NCBI RefSeq assembly: GCF_042678145.1
Contig: NZ_JBHUDG010000013.1
Location: 37,404 to 101,403 of the forward strand
DNA from: Pseudopedobacter beijingensis
GTDB taxonomy: Bacteria; Bacteroidota; Bacteroidia; Sphingobacteriales; Sphingobacteriaceae
Length of the DNA: 64,000 bases
Reading direction: 5' to 3'
This document shows, piece after piece, positions 36,041-44,265 of this stretch; within the stretch, counting starts at the first letter, position 1, and every line of letters begins with the position of its first letter. The notes below the pieces were generated by a model that made no database searches, had not been told where the DNA came from, and saw only the letters and a program-made list of their open reading frames with translations. A program made the position numbers and the translations under genes.

Positions 36041-36769
36041 ATGGTTAAAGAAATAGTAGAAAAAAAGTTTCCTGAATTTAATTTCACACAAGGCGAAGTC
36101 CTTTTACTTAATAAACCTTATAAATGGACATCTTTTGATGTAGTAGGCAAGTTAAGAAATTCGTTTAAGCCCTTAAAACTCAAAGTAGGACATGCGGGCA
36201 CCCTTGATCCTCTGGCTACCGGCCTTTTGATTATTTGTACCGGAAAGTTAACTAAACAAATAGATACGTTTCAGGCAGAAGAAAAAGAATATACAGGCAC
36301 CATCACACTGGGCTGTACCACGCCTTCTTATGATCTGGAGACCGAACCTAATGAGTTTTTTGATATTTCGGCTATTACAGAACAACAGATCATTGATAAT
36401 ACCAAAATATTTTTGGGAGAAATAGACCAGTTTCCGCCTATCCATTCGGCCATTAAAAAAGATGGAGAGCGACTATATCTTAAAGCCAGACGTGGCGAAG
36501 AGGTAGAAACTAAAGCAAGAAAAGTCACTATCTCTGAATTCGAGATTACCAGAGTAGAGTTTCCTGAAGTAGATTTCAGAGTAGTTTGTTCTAAGGGAAC
36601 TTATATTCGTTCTCTGGCACACGATTTTGGAAAAAGCTTGAATGCCGGAGCGCATCTCTCCAGATTAAGAAGAACACGAAGTGGCAATTTCAGGATTGAG
36701 GATTCTTTTGAGATTATGGAACTGGTAAACCATATCAAAGAAATAAAAAGTCTTCCCGATTTCCAATAA
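36041..36769 (+). CDS. truB: tRNA pseudouridine(55) synthase
   Basis: TruB makes pseudouridine 55 in the T loop of tRNAs. The 242-residue protein has the catalytic Asp56 in GHAGTLDPLATGLLIICTG, the early LLNKPYKWTSFDVVGKLR and the later CSKGTYIRSLAHDFG. It lacks the longer C-terminal PUA domain of E. coli TruB, as is common in Bacteroidota. It is 5 bp after uppP. Confidence 0.96.
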   Translation: MVKEIVEKKFPEFNFTQGEVLLLNKPYKWTSFDVVGKLRNSFKPLKLKVGHAGTLDPLATGLLIICTGKLTKQIDTFQAEEKEYTGTITLGCTTPSYDLETEPNEFFDISAITEQQIIDNTKIFLGEIDQFPPIHSAIKKDGERLYLKARRGEEVETKARKVTISEFEITRVEFPEVDFRVVCSKGTYIRSLAHDFGKSLNAGAHLSRLRRTRSGNFRIEDSFEIMELVNHIKEIKSLPDFQ

Positions 36770-36788
36770 TTACTTTAATGTAAGAGAC

Positions 36789-37781
36789 ATGAAGATCTAT
36801 AACCATATTGATGAATTTGTTAAACTCGAGAATGCAGCGGTCACAATAGGTACTTTTGATGGTGTTCATATCGGTCATAAAAAAATAATTGCCAAGCTAA
36901 AAGAAGAGGCAGCTAAAATAAATGGAGAAACTGTAATACTTACTTTTTTTCCTCATCCAAGGATGATCTTACATCCTGAAGACCAAAACTTAAAGTTAAT
37001 TACCACCATTTCCGAAAAGGCAAAACTGCTTCAGGATTTGGGTGTAGACCATCTGATTATTACTCCTTTTACTAGAGATTTTTCTAACCTTCTACCAGAA
37101 GAGTATATTAAAAATATTCTGGTTGATAAAATTGGCACCAAAAAAATGGTAATTGGCTACGACCATCGTTTTGGTAAAGATCGGTCGGGTGGTTTACCCG
37201 AATTACAGAAGTACGCCCCCGTGTATGGCTATAATGTTACCGAAATTCCTGAACAAGATATCAATGCCATTACAATATCCTCTACCGAAATAAGAAAAGC
37301 TCTTAAAGAAGGAAACATAGAAAAAGCCAACAAGTTCCTAGGTTATGCTTTTCCGTTAAATGGCAAGGTTATAAAAGGAGATCAAATTGGTCGTACTTTA
37401 GGGTATCCGACAGCAAATTTGTATATAGAAGAAAGTTATAAGCTTATCCCTTCTGATGGGATTTATGCAGTAGAGGTTATTACTCATAGCTCCGATAAAA
37501 ATAAAAACCAGGAAATTAAACAGGGTTATACAGTTGAAAATGCTACCGAAAACAATCGTTTTCGGGGTATGGCGTATATTGGACACCGTCCTACCATAAA
37601 CGGATTAAGCCAAAATATTGAAGTCAATATCTTTGATTTTGACGAAGATATTTACCACACCACCATAGAAATGCTTTTCCTCCATTTCATCAGACATGAT
37701 ATTAAATTTAATTCTTTACAAGAGTTAACAGACAAACTCGCCGAAGATAAAATAAAGGTTCTGGAGAAATTCGGATCTTAA
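36789..37781 (+). CDS. ribF: Bifunctional riboflavin kinase / FAD synthetase
   Basis: This enzyme turns riboflavin into FMN and then FAD. The N-terminal FAD synthetase domain (about 1-180) has TIGTFDGVHIGHKKII and VIGYDHRFGKDRSGG. The C-terminal kinase domain (about 185-330) has GDQIGRTLGYPTANLYIEE and MAYIGHRPTINGLSQNIEV. There is a short Lys/Asn-rich insertion (SSDKNKNQEIKQ) within the kinase. It ends the ftsX cluster and a hairpin follows. Confidence 0.96.
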   Translation: MKIYNHIDEFVKLENAAVTIGTFDGVHIGHKKIIAKLKEEAAKINGETVILTFFPHPRMILHPEDQNLKLITTISEKAKLLQDLGVDHLIITPFTRDFSNLLPEEYIKNILVDKIGTKKMVIGYDHRFGKDRSGGLPELQKYAPVYGYNVTEIPEQDINAITISSTEIRKALKEGNIEKANKFLGYAFPLNGKVIKGDQIGRTLGYPTANLYIEESYKLIPSDGIYAVEVITHSSDKNKNQEIKQGYTVENATENNRFRGMAYIGHRPTINGLSQNIEVNIFDFDEDIYHTTIEMLFLHFIRHDIKFNSLQELTDKLAEDKIKVLEKFGS

Positions 37782-37784
37782 AAA

Positions 37785-37815
37785 TTAGGCTGTACGCTTT
37801 ACAAATACAGCCTAA
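37785..37815 (+). terminator. Hairpin downstream of ribF, probable terminator
   Basis: TTAGGCTGTA (37785-37794) pairs perfectly with TACAGCCTAA (37806-37815). No T tract follows, so termination is plausible but not certain. Confidence 0.55.
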
Positions 37816-38109
37816 AGATAGTTAGTTAGTGTAAAAATTCTTTTATTATTTCTATTACGAAATAAACCCCTTATAGGATTCAAAAATTTCACACAAAATT
37901 AATCAGATTATCTTTTATACAGTTGACCTCTCCGAATTGTTACAGTAAAAATCAATGTCAGTTAGGAATAACAAATATTGATTTTCAGACAGATCTCCCC
38001 CTTCAAACTCATTATATAATTCTTCAGTTCAATCTTTAATATAGTTTATTCAAATTGAGCAATTTGAACATATAACTATTTCAAAATTGACTTAGAAATT
38101 TCAAGTCTA
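37816..38109. other. Gene-free region between ribF and the LysE-family gene
   Basis: About 290 A+T-rich bases between convergent genes; no open frame, repeat or strong structure is seen. Confidence 0.45.
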
Positions 38110-38784
38110 CTACCTGTAAAAGTAGATTTTACAAATCTGTACAACTATAAGTACAAAGAATATAATGGATACACTTTTGTTAATAGCCTTACTGCTGAGC
38201 GAAAATTTTTCTTTTATATACAAAGCAAATCTGGCAAATAAATATAAGGCTAAAAATGCTCCAATAGCAGCTCCTACGGCAAATACCTCTAATTCCAATG
38301 TTCCTGTCCCTATCCAACCATTAGAAATCAAATAAGTACCTCCAATCATCCAATATGGGATTTGCATAGGATTAAATATCCCCAGTAATATTCCTAACTT
38401 TACGCTATCACGTTTTCTATAATTGGTATTTTCCTTTAATTCTCCTTGCTTTGCATTCTTCCATGAACTGATACCTAAAATCAAAAACACAACAATCAGA
38501 ATCCAATCCAGCCATTTCATTAAATCCTGCTTAGAAGAAAACCACTCCGCAAAATGCATTAATAAATAGGTAAACCAGGCTTCAAAAATGGCAAATGTGG
38601 TAACAAAAACTAAAGCTTGCTTCATTCCCCTATTGGCAGACAACTGAACTGCCGTTAAGTTAATATTCCCAAAAGGTAAATAACCAAAAAAGTTAACTAC
38701 GATTGCAACTATTAGATTTTGAAAAAGCATGGCTGCAAATATACTCTCCTTTACCCAATTATCAAGAAAAATAACCAGTTCCAA
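38110..38784 (-). CDS. LysE/RhtB family exporter
   Basis: This 224-residue membrane protein fits the LysE family of amino acid exporters: FFGYLPFGNINLTAVQLSANRGMKQALVFV at the N-terminus, then about five or six hydrophobic helices and GILLGIFNPMQIPYWMIGGTY. The exported compound is unknown. A later ATG at 38730 (MLFQNLIVAIVVNFFGYLPF) would remove 18 polar residues and may be the real start. It diverges from the transporter gene at 38838. Confidence 0.85.
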   Translation of the reverse strand: MELVIFLDNWVKESIFAAMLFQNLIVAIVVNFFGYLPFGNINLTAVQLSANRGMKQALVFVTTFAIFEAWFTYLLMHFAEWFSSKQDLMKWLDWILIVVFLILGISSWKNAKQGELKENTNYRKRDSVKLGILLGIFNPMQIPYWMIGGTYLISNGWIGTGTLELEVFAVGAAIGAFLALYLFARFALYIKEKFSLSSKAINKSVSIIFFVLIVVQICKIYFYR

Positions 38785-38837
38785 AAAGCTTTAATTTTTG
38801 ATCTTACTATTAAGAATATATTGCCAAATTTGCAGCA

Positions 38838-39776
38838 ATGCAACAATCAAGAAAAGCTATCCTATTAGGCCTGTTAGCTGCTGTTTTTTTCAGCGCCACT
38901 TATATTTTCAATAAAAGCATGGCTAATTCAGGTGGCGATTTTCTCTGGTCTGCCAGCTTACGATATCTTATTACACTACCTATTATCCTGTTCATTGTAT
39001 TTATCAATAAAGGGCTAAAAAAACTGATTGTTACTTTAATGAATGATCCGATGCCCTGGTTAATTTGGGGAACCGTAGGTTTTGGTTTTTTTTATTTGTT
39101 TCTGACTGCCGCAGCCAGTATAAGCCCTGCATGGTTAGTTGCGGGTACATTTCAGCTCACTATCCTTTCAGGATTATTGATATCTCCTTTTATTTATAAA
39201 GATCATCGAAAAATTATCCCCAAAAAAGCATTACAGGCAACTTCCATTATTCTATTTGGAGTTATACTTTCTCAAATTGGAGAAATAAAAAATGATTCTC
39301 CCTGGAGAATATTATTGGGAGGAATATTGATTTTTATATCGGCTACTCTTTTCCCTCTAGGTAACCGGATGATTATGCTGTACCAGGAAAAACAAACCAT
39401 AAAACTGGATGCTTTCCAACGTGTTGCCGGAATGACTTTAGGATCTATACCTTTGTGGATAATAGTTTCTTTGCTTGCCTATTACAGAAGTGGCTTCCCT
39501 CCCGAGAGTCAAATTATACAATCCGGAATAATTGCCATCTGTTCAACAGTTATTGCAACCGCTATATTTTTTAAAGCGACAGCTATGGCCGGTAATAATC
39601 CTGAAATACTGGGTGCAGTTGAGGCAACCCAATCTATAGAAATTATTGTCACATTAATTGCTGAGGTTATATTTCTGAATGGAAATTCCCCTTCTATCAT
39701 AGGATATCTGGGAATTTTACTTATCTCTTTTGGAATGCTTTTTTATTCAAAAATATCTATAGACAAAAAAAGTTAA
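38838..39776 (+). CDS. Drug/metabolite transporter (EamA/EmrE-like, ten-helix type)
   Basis: This 312-residue inner membrane protein is of the drug/metabolite transporter superfamily, multidrug-resistance efflux transporter group. It has about ten helices, for example LLGLLAAVFFSATYIFNKSM, LIWGTVGFGFFYLFLTAAAS, LLGGILIFISATLFPLGN and IIGYLGILLISFGMLFYSK. The substrate is unknown. The first 10 bp upstream have no clear ribosome-binding site. Its stop overlaps the end of the convergent WG-repeat gene by 4 bp. Confidence 0.87.
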   Translation: MQQSRKAILLGLLAAVFFSATYIFNKSMANSGGDFLWSASLRYLITLPIILFIVFINKGLKKLIVTLMNDPMPWLIWGTVGFGFFYLFLTAAASISPAWLVAGTFQLTILSGLLISPFIYKDHRKIIPKKALQATSIILFGVILSQIGEIKNDSPWRILLGGILIFISATLFPLGNRMIMLYQEKQTIKLDAFQRVAGMTLGSIPLWIIVSLLAYYRSGFPPESQIIQSGIIAICSTVIATAIFFKATAMAGNNPEILGAVEATQSIEIIVTLIAEVIFLNGNSPSIIGYLGILLISFGMLFYSKISIDKKS

Positions 39777-41035
39777 TATGCTGTTTCGGTCTTTTTTCCA
39801 TTTACATCAATAAAAAAGATTTTCTTACCCGATTTAACAATAGCTTCTCCTGCCTGAAAAGCATAAGCTTCATCAAATTTACAAGGGATAACTATTTTCC
39901 CCTGTTCATTAACATAGCCATATTTTTTATTCTTTAATACATAAGAAAGCCCTTCGGAAAATGCCGACACATCATCAAACACATATCCGGTTAAAAATTT
40001 TTGATGCTCAACATCATACAAAGCATATTTTTTGTCTTTAGTGAGCCAGGTACACTTTTCTGATGCAGCAAACACATGAGTATATTCTATAGGTACAACT
40101 TCTTTTGCATCTTTGTTAATCATACCAAACATACCATTCACAGAAACCACAGCTAAACCATGTTCAAATGCATAAGTATCATCATACTTTGGCTCCCTAA
40201 TAGTATTACCCTCAATATCTTTAATTCCCCAAAGTCCATCTTTTTCTTCCCAAATTAATCCTTTAGAGAGTTCAAAGTCTTCCTTTTCTGTAACCGACAG
40301 AGAGTCTTCTACTGTCATATAATCCTCCATTCTATAACCTTCAGGCACTTTAAACAAGCTATCCGAGAGTTCTTTTTCTTCAATAAGTGTAGCGATAATA
40401 CCTATATCTGTTCCAAATTGCTTTGTCGATATTTGTAAGGCTGTTCCCGGTATCTTCTCCAGATAATCATAAGTTCCCCAAAATAATTTAGGTTTCCCTT
40501 TAGCATACCAAACATCTAAAGTATCTTTATCATTCTGATTATCAAACACCAAAACTACCCTGTAACATTTCACCCCTGCTATCATTTTGGATTCGTCTTT
40601 AAAAATTGTTTCGTCGTAGGTTGGAGCTGTATTTACAATACTATCGCCCACAACATCCATATTTACATTAGGGCTTGTAATGGGCGACCGTTGTGCTAGC
40701 TGCTGGTCTGCAAAAAGTAAATAAGACACGCTATCTTTTAAATTGCTGATTTGTACATGCGATATCAATCCTTTCTGTTCTATCCGCAGGTTGTTATCAT
40801 TTACATAAGCTTTAATAATAGGTTCTTTATCTCCACCCAATAAAGTTTTACCCAATTTCAGAAACTCACCCATAACATCGTCAGACTCTCCGGTACTTCC
40901 TGTATAAATATCATAGTGGATTTCCCAAACCTTTACTTTATGGTTTTCTTGTTGTGCTTTTACGTAGCTGAAGGGGATAGTCAGCAATATCAAAACCGGT
41001 AAAATTATTCGTCCCGCCTTCTTCATGTTTTTCAT
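39773..41035 (-). CDS. Exported protein with DUF4412-like domain and C-terminal WG repeats
   Basis: This 420-residue protein has a signal peptide (IILPVLILLTIPFSYVKAQQ). Residues about 30-240 resemble a DUF4412-type envelope domain (VWEIHYDIYTGSTGESDD, MIAGVKCYRVVLVFDN, LDVWYAKGKPKLFWGTYDYL). Residues about 260-420 hold four or so WG (WG beta) repeats, such as KDGLWGIKDIEGNTIREPKYDD, NGMFGMINKDAKEVVPIEYTH and NKKYGYVNEQGKIVIPCKFDEAYAF. WG repeats form beta propeller-like or solenoid scaffolds. No enzyme motif is seen. The pairing of the two parts is notable; the function is unknown. Confidence 0.8.
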   Translation of the reverse strand: MKNMKKAGRIILPVLILLTIPFSYVKAQQENHKVKVWEIHYDIYTGSTGESDDVMGEFLKLGKTLLGGDKEPIIKAYVNDNNLRIEQKGLISHVQISNLKDSVSYLLFADQQLAQRSPITSPNVNMDVVGDSIVNTAPTYDETIFKDESKMIAGVKCYRVVLVFDNQNDKDTLDVWYAKGKPKLFWGTYDYLEKIPGTALQISTKQFGTDIGIIATLIEEKELSDSLFKVPEGYRMEDYMTVEDSLSVTEKEDFELSKGLIWEEKDGLWGIKDIEGNTIREPKYDDTYAFEHGLAVVSVNGMFGMINKDAKEVVPIEYTHVFAASEKCTWLTKDKKYALYDVEHQKFLTGYVFDDVSAFSEGLSYVLKNKKYGYVNEQGKIVIPCKFDEAYAFQAGEAIVKSGKKIFFIDVNGKKTETAY

Positions 41036-41246
41036 TTTTTGGCAAAAGTATAATTTACACTTTTAATGAGGCACTATTACACCATATATTTACTCACTCT
41101 ATCAACTTATTTACAATTAAGCAATATGACGCCCTAATATATTTACACCTAAAAACAGACCTAGCTTCTTTCTAATTTTAACAATAGAATATATGAGTAA
41201 TAAAATCTTTTAAATAGGCATAGGTTTTACCTAGAGGGCTTAAATC

Positions 41247-41275
41247 AAAAAAGCCAGAATAAATTCTGGCTTTTT
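41247..41275 (-). terminator. Intrinsic terminator downstream of cysN
   Basis: AAAAAGCCAGAA (41248-41259) and TTCTGGCTTTTT (41264-41275) form a 12-bp perfect stem with loop TAAA, a textbook terminator for the minus-strand cys transcript. Confidence 0.88.
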
Positions 41276-41296
41276 CAATATTGTATATTACTATAA

Positions 41297-42544
41297 CTAC
41301 AACGCAGCTCTTAAAAACAATGCGCCCACAGTTACATTCGTTCTGCTATCTATAATAATAGCTCCGCCATTACGCTTATTCAATTCGTATGAATCAAAAG
41401 CCAATTCATCTGCAGTTTTAATTTCTACTCTTCCTATATCATTCAATCCAAAGAAATCTGCATTTACCTTCTCCAAAGTATTGATGTTTACTTTATACAG
41501 GATTTCCTGAATTTTACATCTTGTTACCTTGCTGTTATGTTGAATAAAATAAGTTGCTGATAAATCTAACTCTCGGGTATCCATCCAGCAAATATCTGCT
41601 TCTATCTGATTACTCAACAAAGGCAATCTTTCTACTTCAGAAATAATGTCTCCACGAGAAATATCAATATCATCCGACAAATGTATTGTGACAGATTTCC
41701 CCTCTTCGGCTACTTCTAAATCTCCATCATAAGTCTCTATTCTTTCTATCTTAGAACGCATTCCGTTTGGAAGCACTTTAATGCTATCTCCTACTTTAAA
41801 AGATCCGCTAGCTACTCTGCCGGCATACCCTCTATAATCAGGCAATTCTGCAGTTTGTGGTCTAACAATCCATTGTACCGGAAATCTGGCTGGTAATTTA
41901 AATTCTTCCTGTCTAACTGGAACAGTCTCCAAATAATCCAGTAAAGAAAGTCCATCATACCAAGCCATATTCAGGGATTTATCGACTATATTATCTCCTT
42001 TTAATGCGCTTACCGGCAAATAGTGAACGTGTTTAACATTTACTTTAGAAATTAAAGCTTCGTAGCTCGATTTGATATTTTGGAAAGCCTCTTCACTATA
42101 ATCAACCATATCCATTTTGTTTACACAAACAACAATATGCTCTAATCCCAATAAAGAGACTAAATAAGTGTGTCTTATGGTTTGTTCTATCACTCCTTTT
42201 CTGGCATCAACCAAAATAATAGCCAAATCCGCATTTGATGCTCCGGTAACCATATTTCTGGTGTATTGAATATGTCCCGGTGTATCTGCTATAATAAATT
42301 TCCTCTTTTCGGTCTGAAAATATTTATAGGCAACATCTATAGTAATTCCCTGTTCGCGTTCTGCTTTTAAGCCATCTGTTAAGATCGCTAGGTCTACTGT
42401 TCCATCGTCATTTTTTCTGCTCGATTTTTGGATAGCTTCTAACTGATCTTGTAATACAGAACCTGTATCATATAACAATCTGCCTATAAGCGTACTTTTT
42501 CCATCGTCAACGCTACCTGCTGTTATAAACTTTAATATATCCAT
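41297..42544 (-). CDS. cysN: Sulfate adenylyltransferase subunit 1 (GTPase)
   Basis: CysN is the GTP-hydrolysing partner of CysD; together they activate sulfate to adenosine 5'-phosphosulfate (APS). The 415-residue protein has the P-loop at 10-17 (AGSVDDGKSTLIGRLLYDT), the switch AEREQGITIDVAYKYF, IADTPGHIQYTRNM and CVNKMDMVDYS. The length excludes a fused CysC APS kinase. It overlaps cysD by one base and is the last gene of the cluster, before a strong terminator. Confidence 0.96.
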   Translation of the reverse strand: MDILKFITAGSVDDGKSTLIGRLLYDTGSVLQDQLEAIQKSSRKNDDGTVDLAILTDGLKAEREQGITIDVAYKYFQTEKRKFIIADTPGHIQYTRNMVTGASNADLAIILVDARKGVIEQTIRHTYLVSLLGLEHIVVCVNKMDMVDYSEEAFQNIKSSYEALISKVNVKHVHYLPVSALKGDNIVDKSLNMAWYDGLSLLDYLETVPVRQEEFKLPARFPVQWIVRPQTAELPDYRGYAGRVASGSFKVGDSIKVLPNGMRSKIERIETYDGDLEVAEEGKSVTIHLSDDIDISRGDIISEVERLPLLSNQIEADICWMDTRELDLSATYFIQHNSKVTRCKIQEILYKVNINTLEKVNADFFGLNDIGRVEIKTADELAFDSYELNKRNGGAIIIDSRTNVTVGALFLRAAL

Positions 42545-43434
42545 TAGAAATATCCTCCTTTTTTACGATCTTCCATTGCTGCTTCCGAAACTTTGTCGTC
42601 CATACGAGCACCTCTTTCAGATATTTTTGATTTCGCAATCTCTTCAATAATATCGTCAATATCTGTTTTATCAGATTCAACTGCTGCTGTACAAGTCATA
42701 TCGCCTACCGTTCTAAATCTGACATTTTTACGTACTACCACATCTTCTTCATCCATATTCATATATTCCGATGCTGCCATCCACTGTCCGTTTCTCAGAA
42801 TACAATCTCTTTCATGCGCAAAGTACACAGAAGGTAAGTCTATATTTTCTCTTTTAATATAATTCCAAACATCCAGCTCTGTCCAGTTACTGATAGGGAA
42901 TACACGCACATTTTCTCCTTTATGGATTTTACCGTTGTAAATATTCCATAACTCTGGTCTTTGGCGTTTAGAATCCCACTGCCCAAATTCGTCTCTCACA
43001 GAAAAAATACGCTCTTTAGCTCTGGCTTTTTCTTCATCTCTTCTTGCTCCACCAATACAAGCATCGTATCCACCGGCAGCAATGGTATCTAATAAAGTAA
43101 CGGTTTGTAATGCATTTCTACTTGCATTTTTACCTGTTTGCTCTATTACTTTTCCCTGGTCAATTGAATCTTGTACATATCCTACAACCAATTTTTCGCC
43201 TAAACGAGCAACCAGTTTATCTCTAAACTCTATGGTCTCCGGAAAATTATGTCCCGTATCTATATGCACTAAAGGAAAGGGGAATTTCCCCGGACGGAAA
43301 GCTTTCTCTGCTAAACGAACCAATGTTATTGAATCTTTTCCTCCTGAAAATAGAAGCGCAGGTTTTTCGAACTGACCGGCTACTTCTCTTAAAATAGCTA
43401 TTGCCTCTGCTTCTAACTGATCTAAATAATCCAT
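42544..43434 (-). CDS. cysD: Sulfate adenylyltransferase subunit 2
   Basis: CysD is the ATP-pyrophosphatase that adenylates sulfate. The 296-residue protein has the PP-motif LLFSGGKDSITLVRLAEKAF, then VHIDTGHNFPETIEFRDKL, GGARRDEEKARAKERIFSVR and the long C-terminal part ending in the conserved MDDKVSEAAMEDRKKGGYF. It overlaps cysN by one base and lies 97 bp after the reductase gene. Confidence 0.97.
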   Translation of the reverse strand: MDYLDQLEAEAIAILREVAGQFEKPALLFSGGKDSITLVRLAEKAFRPGKFPFPLVHIDTGHNFPETIEFRDKLVARLGEKLVVGYVQDSIDQGKVIEQTGKNASRNALQTVTLLDTIAAGGYDACIGGARRDEEKARAKERIFSVRDEFGQWDSKRQRPELWNIYNGKIHKGENVRVFPISNWTELDVWNYIKRENIDLPSVYFAHERDCILRNGQWMAASEYMNMDEEDVVVRKNVRFRTVGDMTCTAAVESDKTDIDDIIEEIAKSKISERGARMDDKVSEAAMEDRKKGGYF

Positions 43435-43531
43435 ATCTTACTTAGTATTGGAATTTCTAATGTTAAACACTAAAATTCCCTGTTTAATTTTCTTTATTCT
43501 TTGATTGCCTGATGGTAAAAACTACTGTATA

Positions 43532-44242
43532 CTACTTACTGTGCAATCCGCATTCTTTTTTACTTTGGTCTTCCCACCACCATCTTCCTGCTCTAAAATC
43601 TTCGCCTTCTGCCACCGCTCTTGTACAAGGCGCACAGCCTATACTTGGAAATCCTTTATCATGTAAAGGGTTGTATGGTATATGCTCTGTTTTTACGTAG
43701 TTTTTTACTTCGTCCAATGTCCAGTTAAATATAGGATGAACTTTTACGAGCTGATGACCTTCGTCCCACTCTACCCAATCCATATCATGTCTGTTTGTTG
43801 ATTGTTCTGACCTTATTCCGGTAATCCAGATTGCTTTATCTTTTAAAGCTCTGTTAAGAGGCTCTACTTTTCTGATGCCACAACAGCCTTTTCGGTTTTC
43901 TACACTTTCGTAAAAGCTGTTAGGTCCTTTTTCTGTTACAAAGTCCTGTAGCAGTTTAGCGTCTGGATAATAAGTATGAATAGGTTTGTTATAGGTTTCC
44001 AAAGTCCTGTTCCATACATAATACGTTTCAGTAAATAATCGTCCTGTATCTAATGTAAATACATCTATAGGTAGATTATTTTTAAAAATAAGATGAGAAA
44101 TCACCTGATCTTCCCATCCAAAACTTGTAGAAAAAACAATATTGCCTGCATACTTCTTTGCTAACACACTTAATGCTTCTTCTGCAGACAAACCTTCTAT
44201 TAATTCTTTTACTTCTCTAGCTCTTTCCATTTCAGACCGCAA
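43532..44242 (-). CDS. cysH: Assimilatory adenylyl-sulfate (APS) reductase, CysH family with iron-sulfur cluster
   Basis: This enzyme reduces activated sulfate to sulfite. The 236-residue protein has the PP-type nucleotide-binding stretch FSTSFGWEDQVISHL, DTGRLFTET and the catalytic tail Cys231 (KKECGLHSK). Two extra cysteine pairs, Cys120-Cys121 (KGCCGIRKVEPL) and Cys203/Cys206 (GCAPCTRAV), are the ligands of the 4Fe-4S cluster that marks the APS-using class, as opposed to the PAPS-using E. coli type. The absence of an APS kinase gene in this cluster agrees. It lies 24 bp after the sirohaem-exporter fusion gene. Confidence 0.95.
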   Translation of the reverse strand: MRSEMERAREVKELIEGLSAEEALSVLAKKYAGNIVFSTSFGWEDQVISHLIFKNNLPIDVFTLDTGRLFTETYYVWNRTLETYNKPIHTYYPDAKLLQDFVTEKGPNSFYESVENRKGCCGIRKVEPLNRALKDKAIWITGIRSEQSTNRHDMDWVEWDEGHQLVKVHPIFNWTLDEVKNYVKTEHIPYNPLHDKGFPSIGCAPCTRAVAEGEDFRAGRWWWEDQSKKECGLHSK

Positions 44243-44265
44243 AATTACGATTATCTTATTGCTTT

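Noticed and set aside
43444..43475. Imperfect palindrome GGAATTT..AAATTCC upstream of cysD as a regulator site
   Set aside because: Only a 7-bp arm with A+T-rich content; not shared with the sulfite reductase control region.
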